A DNA stretch of 34,537 bases from an uncultured Collinsella sp. (GTDB taxonomy: Bacteria > Actinomycetota > Coriobacteriia > Coriobacteriales > Coriobacteriaceae): the NCBI GenBank assembly GCA_902479095.1, contig CABSNL010000020.1, positions 1 to 34,537 on the forward strand, read 5' to 3'. Positions 30,700-34,537 of this stretch are shown here, one piece after another (position 1 is the stretch's first letter; every line of letters begins with the position of its first letter). The notes beneath the pieces are model-generated. The model had not been told where the DNA came from, ran no database searches, and was given only the letters and a program-made list of their open reading frames with translations. The position numbers and the translations under genes are program-made.

Positions 30700-31905
30700 A
30701 TGACCGCCCCCGACGAAAAGACACTCGCAACGCTCACCAAGCTGTTTGAGGAGGAGTTTGGCCCCATCGGCGACCGCCAGGTGCTCTATGTGCACGCGCC
30801 CGGCCGCTCCGAGATCAGTGGCAACCACACCGACCACGAGGGCGGCCACGTCATCGCCGGCTCGCTCGATGTCGCCGTCGACGGCATCGCCGTGGCAACC
30901 GACACCAACAAGATTCGCGTTGCCGACGAGGGCTATCCCACGTTTGAGATCGCGCTCGACACGCTAGACGTTCAGGAGTCCGAGAAGGGCACGTCCGCAA
31001 GCCTCGTGCGCGGTATGGCCCACGAAATCGCTGCTCTGGGCGTTGAGCCCCAGGGCTTCGACTTCGCCTTCACCTGCTCCGTCCCCTCGGGTGGCGGCCT
31101 TTCCAGCTCTGCCGCCGTCGAGGCCGCGTACGGTCGTGCCATGGAGACGCTCTGGGGCGCGCCCGCCATTGAGCCCGTCACGCTCGCCCAGATGAGCCAG
31201 CGCACCGAGAACAACTACTACGGCAAGCCCTGCGGTCTGATGGACCAGGCCGCCGTTTGTTTGGGCGGCCTCGCCTACATGGACTTTGAGGATCAGGCCC
31301 AGCCTAAGACCCAGAAGCTCGAGCTCGATTTTGAGGATCACGGCTACGCGCTCGTGCTCGTTAAGGTCGGCGCCGACCACGTGGCCGCCACCGATGACTA
31401 CGCCGCCGTTCCGCGCGAAATGCAAGACGTCGCCGCCGAGTTTGGCAAGGCACGCCTGTGCGAGGTCGATGTTGCCGATTTTGACGCCAAGCTCCCCGAG
31501 CTGCGCGCCAAGCTGGGCGACCGTGCCTGCCTGCGCGCCGTTCACTACTGGTACGAGAACGGTCTGGTCGACAAGCGCTGGGCAGCTCTGAACGCCGGCG
31601 ACATTGACCAGTTCCTGGTCCTGACGCGCGAGTCCGGCGCCAGCTCCGCCATGTACCTGCAGAATGTTGTTGCCAAACTGGGTGCCGAGCAGCCTTCCAT
31701 GTACGCACTTGCTCTTGCCGAGCATGTGCTCGACGGCCGTGGCGCCGTTCGTATTCACGGCGGCGGCTTTGGCGGTACCATCCAGGCCTTCGTGCCGCTC
31801 GATCTGGTCGACACCTTCATTGCCAAGATGAACGGCTGGCTGGGCGAGGGCTCTGCCCGTCACTACGCCATCTCTGACAAGGGGGCTTACGCGGCATGGC
31901 TGTAA
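30700..31905 (+). CDS. galK: Galactokinase
   Basis: A 401-aa GHMP kinase phosphorylating galactose to galactose 1-phosphate. The galactokinase signature reads PGRSEISGNHTDHEGGH (residues about 34-50), with N in place of the usual E of GEHTDY. The ATP loop is PSGGGLSSSAA, the catalytic Asp lies in CGLMDQ (D182) and the third motif is GGGFGGT near the C-terminus. ATG 30700 follows AAAGGAAG. The stop overlaps the start of galT by 10 bp, so the two are translationally coupled. Regulated by the operator at 30640-30655. Confidence 0.95.
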   Translation: MTAPDEKTLATLTKLFEEEFGPIGDRQVLYVHAPGRSEISGNHTDHEGGHVIAGSLDVAVDGIAVATDTNKIRVADEGYPTFEIALDTLDVQESEKGTSASLVRGMAHEIAALGVEPQGFDFAFTCSVPSGGGLSSSAAVEAAYGRAMETLWGAPAIEPVTLAQMSQRTENNYYGKPCGLMDQAAVCLGGLAYMDFEDQAQPKTQKLELDFEDHGYALVLVKVGADHVAATDDYAAVPREMQDVAAEFGKARLCEVDVADFDAKLPELRAKLGDRACLRAVHYWYENGLVDKRWAALNAGDIDQFLVLTRESGASSAMYLQNVVAKLGAEQPSMYALALAEHVLDGRGAVRIHGGGFGGTIQAFVPLDLVDTFIAKMNGWLGEGSARHYAISDKGAYAAWL

Positions 31906-33524
31906 TGACTGACGTGCGCGAGGCCGCGCAGGGCCTCATCGAATATGCCATCCATCGATCGATGATCGGACAGGACGATCGCATCTGGGCATACAACACC
32001 ATTCTGGAGCGCATCGGCGCCACAGGCCCCGCACTCGACATGACCTGGGCGCTCAAGACCGAGAAGATTTCGCTCGTGCACCCCGATACACTCCCCGACT
32101 TTGACCTGGAGGGCACGCTTGCCGCGCTTGCCGAGGCCGCCGTTGCCAACGGTGCTGCCGAGGACACGGCATCGGGCCGCGACCGCATCGCCATGCGCAT
32201 CATGGGCGCGCTCATGCCGAGGCCTTCGGTTGTAAACGAGGAGTTCAACGGACGTATGGGCGTCAACGAGCCCCGCGCCGCGACCGACTGGTTCTACGGC
32301 CTGTGCTGCGACGCTGGCTACGTGCGCCGTGCCGCCATCGCGCGCAACATCAAATGGAGCACCCCCACCAACTGGGGCGATCTTGAGATCACCATCAACC
32401 TGTCCAAGCCCGAGAAGGACCCGCGCGATATCGCCGCGGCAGGTGCAGCCAAGAACACGGGCGAGAAGTATCCCGCCTGTCAGCTCTGCATCGAAAACGA
32501 GGGCTACCCTGGACGCTCCGCCGCAGCCGACGGCGGTGCCCACCCCGCTCGCCAGAACCTACGCGTTATTCCCATTCAGCTCGACGGCGAGCGCTGGGGC
32601 TTCCAGTACAGCCCGTACGCGTACTTTAACGAGCACTGCATTGCTATGAGCTCCGAACATCGCCCGATGCACGTCGACCGTAAGGGGCTGACCTGCCTGC
32701 TCGACTTTGTCGACCTGTTCCCGCACTACTTTATTGGCTCCAACGCCGACCTGCCCATCGTGGGCGGCTCGATTCTGTCGCACGACCACTTCCAGGGCGG
32801 CGCGCACGAGTTCCCCATGATGCACGCCGCCGAGGTCTCGCAGTTTAGCGTGCCCGGCTTTGACCAGGTCAGCGGTACCGTGTTGCAGTGGCCGCTCTCG
32901 GTGCTGCGGCTGCGCTCGCACGACCGCGCCCAGCTGCTCGACGCCGCCGAGAAGATCATCCTCGCTTGGCGCGAGTGGACCGATGAGTCGGTGGGCGTCA
33001 TCGCGCGCACAGCCGACGGCGTAGCGCACAACACCGTGACGCCCGTCATCCGCCGCGTCGACTCCCGCGGCAACGCCGGCGGCGAGATCTACGAGGCCTA
33101 TCTTGCGCTTCGCTGCAACATCACGACCGACGAGCATCCGCTGGGCGTATTCCACCCGCATGCTGAGTACCACCATATTAAGAAGGAGAACATCGGCCTG
33201 ATCGAGGTCATGGGCCTGGCCATTTTGCCGCCGCGCTTGGTTCCCGAGCTCGGCGCTGTCCGCGAGCACCTGCTGGCGGCCAAGGTCGATGCCAGCTACG
33301 ACCTTGCTAGCGCGCTCGAGGGCGATGATCTATGCCGCAGCCACGCCGCATGGGCCGAAGACGTTTTTGCCCGCCGCGCCGACGAGCTTACGGCAGACAA
33401 CGCCATCGATATCCTGCACGAGGAGGTCGGCGTGGTGTTTGGCCACGTGCTCGACAACGCCGGCGTCTTTAAGTGGGACGAAGCCGGCCGCGCCGCCCAG
33501 CAGCGCTTTATCGACTCGCTGTAG
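31896..33524 (+). CDS. galT: Type-2 UDP-glucose-hexose-1-phosphate uridylyltransferase
   Basis: A 542-aa GalT of the long type found in Firmicutes and some Actinobacteria, not the ~350-aa E. coli type. It exchanges UMP between UDP-glucose and galactose 1-phosphate. The nucleophile motif His-Pro-His is at H420-P421-H422 in FHPHAEYHHIKKENIG. Upstream blocks TNWGDLEITINLSKPEKDPRD and NADLPIVGGSILSHDHFQGG are family-typical. ATG 31896 lies inside galK; a second ATG at 31905 (TAATG overlap) is possible but has a worse ribosome site. galE is not present here. A strong terminator follows at 33572-33610. Confidence 0.95.
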   Translation: MAVMTDVREAAQGLIEYAIHRSMIGQDDRIWAYNTILERIGATGPALDMTWALKTEKISLVHPDTLPDFDLEGTLAALAEAAVANGAAEDTASGRDRIAMRIMGALMPRPSVVNEEFNGRMGVNEPRAATDWFYGLCCDAGYVRRAAIARNIKWSTPTNWGDLEITINLSKPEKDPRDIAAAGAAKNTGEKYPACQLCIENEGYPGRSAAADGGAHPARQNLRVIPIQLDGERWGFQYSPYAYFNEHCIAMSSEHRPMHVDRKGLTCLLDFVDLFPHYFIGSNADLPIVGGSILSHDHFQGGAHEFPMMHAAEVSQFSVPGFDQVSGTVLQWPLSVLRLRSHDRAQLLDAAEKIILAWREWTDESVGVIARTADGVAHNTVTPVIRRVDSRGNAGGEIYEAYLALRCNITTDEHPLGVFHPHAEYHHIKKENIGLIEVMGLAILPPRLVPELGAVREHLLAAKVDASYDLASALEGDDLCRSHAAWAEDVFARRADELTADNAIDILHEEVGVVFGHVLDNAGVFKWDEAGRAAQQRFIDSL

Positions 33525-33571
33525 CACGCGAGCTCGAACGCACGCACTTAACAAATAGCGCCTACACGACC

Positions 33572-33610
33572 ACGGCGCCCGCCGGCAACATCGCCGACGG
33601 GCGCCGTTTT
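33572..33610 (+). terminator. Intrinsic terminator of galK-galT
   Basis: Stem ACGGCGCCCGCCGGC with GCCGACGGGCGCCGT, then TTTT. Confidence 0.9.
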
Positions 33611-33644
33611 CTGATGCAAGGGTGGCTAATTTGCACCAAAACAA

Positions 33645-33681
33645 GGAGTGTTCCAAACTGCCGACAGAGAAGGAACGCTCC
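33645..33681. repeat. Small inverted repeat (REP-like)
   Basis: GGAGTGTTCC (33645-33654) and GGAACGCTCC (33672-33681) are inverted copies with one mismatch, 17 bp apart. The motif recalls the GGGACATTCC loop of the REP-like cluster at 13943-14052. Confidence 0.4.
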
Positions 33682-33700
33682 CAGGTGCCGACCTGAACCA

Positions 33701-33799
33701 CCACATTATTCGATGGAAAAACGTGGTTGCCTCCCACATTATTCGATGGAAAGACGTGGTTCATTCCCACATTTTTCAATGGAAAGACCAAAACAGTCT
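33701..33799. repeat. Three tandem 33-bp direct repeats upstream of the AAA ATPase
   Basis: Units start at 33701, 33734 and 33767, each exactly 33 bp. The first two share CCACATTATTCGATGGAAA then ACGTGGTT; the third is degenerate (CCACATTTTTCAATGGAAAG). Each good unit also has CCAC and GTGG ends that can pair. There are no spacers, so this is not a CRISPR. A TATACT -10-like box (33800-33805) abuts the last unit. Confidence 0.8.
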
Positions 33800-33828
33800 T
33801 ATACTAAACATGATCGTTAGGAGGCAGT

Positions 33829-34537
33829 ATGCAGCGACAGCTAATGGACGAACTCATCGCTTGGAAATCTAGGGCAAACCGCAAGCCCCTCCTGCTTAAG
33901 GGGGCCCGCCAGACGGGAAAAACCTGGCTTCTCAACGAATTCGCAGGCCAGCAGTATCAAAACGTCATCCGTTTTGACTTTATGCTCGAACCGGGCGTAC
34001 GTTCGCTGTTCGACGGAAGCCTTGACCCCAAACGCATCATCTCCCAGATAGAGCTCCTGCGCGGCCAGACCATAACGCCGACAGACACACTCATCATCTT
34101 CGACGAAATCCAAGAGGCACCGCGTGGCATCACCTCGCTCAAATACTTCAACGAGCTGGCGCCGGAATACCATATCGTGGCAGCCGGCTCCCATATGGGG
34201 CTCGCGCTCCGACGCGAAAACGAGTCGTTCCCCGTCGGCAAGATCGACCAGCTTACCATGCGCCCCATGGGGTTTGTCGAGTTCGTTCGTGCCGTCGATG
34301 GCGATCCGCTCGCAGATGCCATCCTTGCCGCAGACATGGACCTGCTGGCAAACGTTTCCGAAAAGCTCGAGCGCCTGCTCAAGGAATACCTCGTTGTCGG
34401 TGGCATGCCAGAAGTTGTCTCCGCTTTCGCCGCCTCCCATGATTTCATCGAGGCCCGCAGGCTTCAGCAGCAAATCATCGAAGCTTACGAATCCGATTTT
34501 GGCAAGCATGCGCCAGCCCGCATCGTCGAGCGCATGA
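33829..34537 (+). CDS. AAA-family ATPase with DUF4143-type architecture, 3' end cut by window edge
   Basis: 236 codons of a P-loop ATPase beginning at ATG 33829 behind AGGAGG. Walker A is GARQTGKT (residues 25-32) and Walker B is LIIFDEIQEAP. GSHMGLALR, FPVGKI and MRPMGFVEF follow, then the start of the C-terminal region (EYLVVGGMPEVV) seen in AAA_14/DUF4143 proteins, usually about 400-450 aa. This family often occurs in variable genomic sites; its cellular role is not established, so none is assigned. The tandem 33-bp repeats immediately upstream likely hold its control region. Confidence 0.88.
   Translation, partial: MQRQLMDELIAWKSRANRKPLLLKGARQTGKTWLLNEFAGQQYQNVIRFDFMLEPGVRSLFDGSLDPKRIISQIELLRGQTITPTDTLIIFDEIQEAPRGITSLKYFNELAPEYHIVAAGSHMGLALRRENESFPVGKIDQLTMRPMGFVEFVRAVDGDPLADAILAADMDLLANVSEKLERLLKEYLVVGGMPEVVSAFAASHDFIEARRLQQQIIEAYESDFGKHAPARIVERM

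Noticed and set aside
33701..33799. CRISPR array
   Set aside because: The 33-bp units abut with no unique spacers, number only three, and no cas gene is near.

Overview
The window looks like chromosomal DNA from a gut Coriobacteriia (Actinomycetota), most likely Collinsella or a close relative. This is inferred from the high GC content with strong GC3 coding bias, the fermentative and sugar-uptake gene content (pyruvate formate-lyase, Mgl galactose transporter, type-2 GalT, FprA flavodiiron protein), and several families of interspersed hairpin repeats. No rRNA, tRNA, CRISPR array, integrase or transposase gene was recognised. All CDS coordinates include the stop codon.

Layout. 1-2315: a GH32-type glycosidase (cut by the window edge) and its LacI-family regulator; the same 17-bp operator sits in front of both. 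2410-5400: a long conserved palindrome (element A), then a pyruvate formate-lyase encoded in two pieces: a 683-aa catalytic chain and a separate 83-aa protein carrying the glycyl-radical site. 5420-7437: a KdgT-type sugar-acid permease and an SDR dehydrogenase. 7508-12281: a MarR regulator translationally coupled to a heterodimeric ABC exporter pair with one degenerate ATP site. 12341-14280: DAHP synthase surrounded by inverted-repeat and REP-like elements. 14318-17378: a Bce-type FtsX permease and its ATPase. 17479-18468: a single protein fusing a MutT-like Nudix hydrolase to a Vsr mismatch endonuclease. 19001-21756: a second long palindrome (element B), class II aldolase, divergent DeoR regulator, orphan PTS IIB. 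21787-26655: mglC-mglA-mglB (minus strand, transcribed B>A>C). 26878-28038: FprA flavodiiron protein. 28168-33610: LacI-family regulator divergent from galM, galK and galT. 33701-end: 33-bp tandem repeats and an AAA (DUF4143-type) ATPase cut by the window edge.

How it works together. Five copies of one LacI-type operator (consensus ATGTTWACGTACTCAT) lie in front of mglB, between mglB and mglA, in front of the LacI-family gene at 28168-29199, and in front of galM and galK. This defines a local galactose regulon: binding protein and ABC importer bring in galactose, and GalM, GalK and GalT start the Leloir pathway (galE is not in the window). Aldolase and split PFL belong to downstream glycolysis and mixed-acid fermentation.

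Most notable items: (1) two 123-143 bp palindromes with unrelated but self-complementary outer arms and a conserved asymmetric internal-loop core, each 25-27 bp past the stop codon of a central-metabolism gene and in the same orientation; (2) the two-chain PFL; (3) the Nudix-Vsr fusion; (4) MglC with a ~215-residue N-terminal coiled coil; (5) mglB with a clear Tat lipoprotein signal but no ATG/GTG/TTG start ahead of it; (6) REP-like hairpins with conserved loops and covarying stems.
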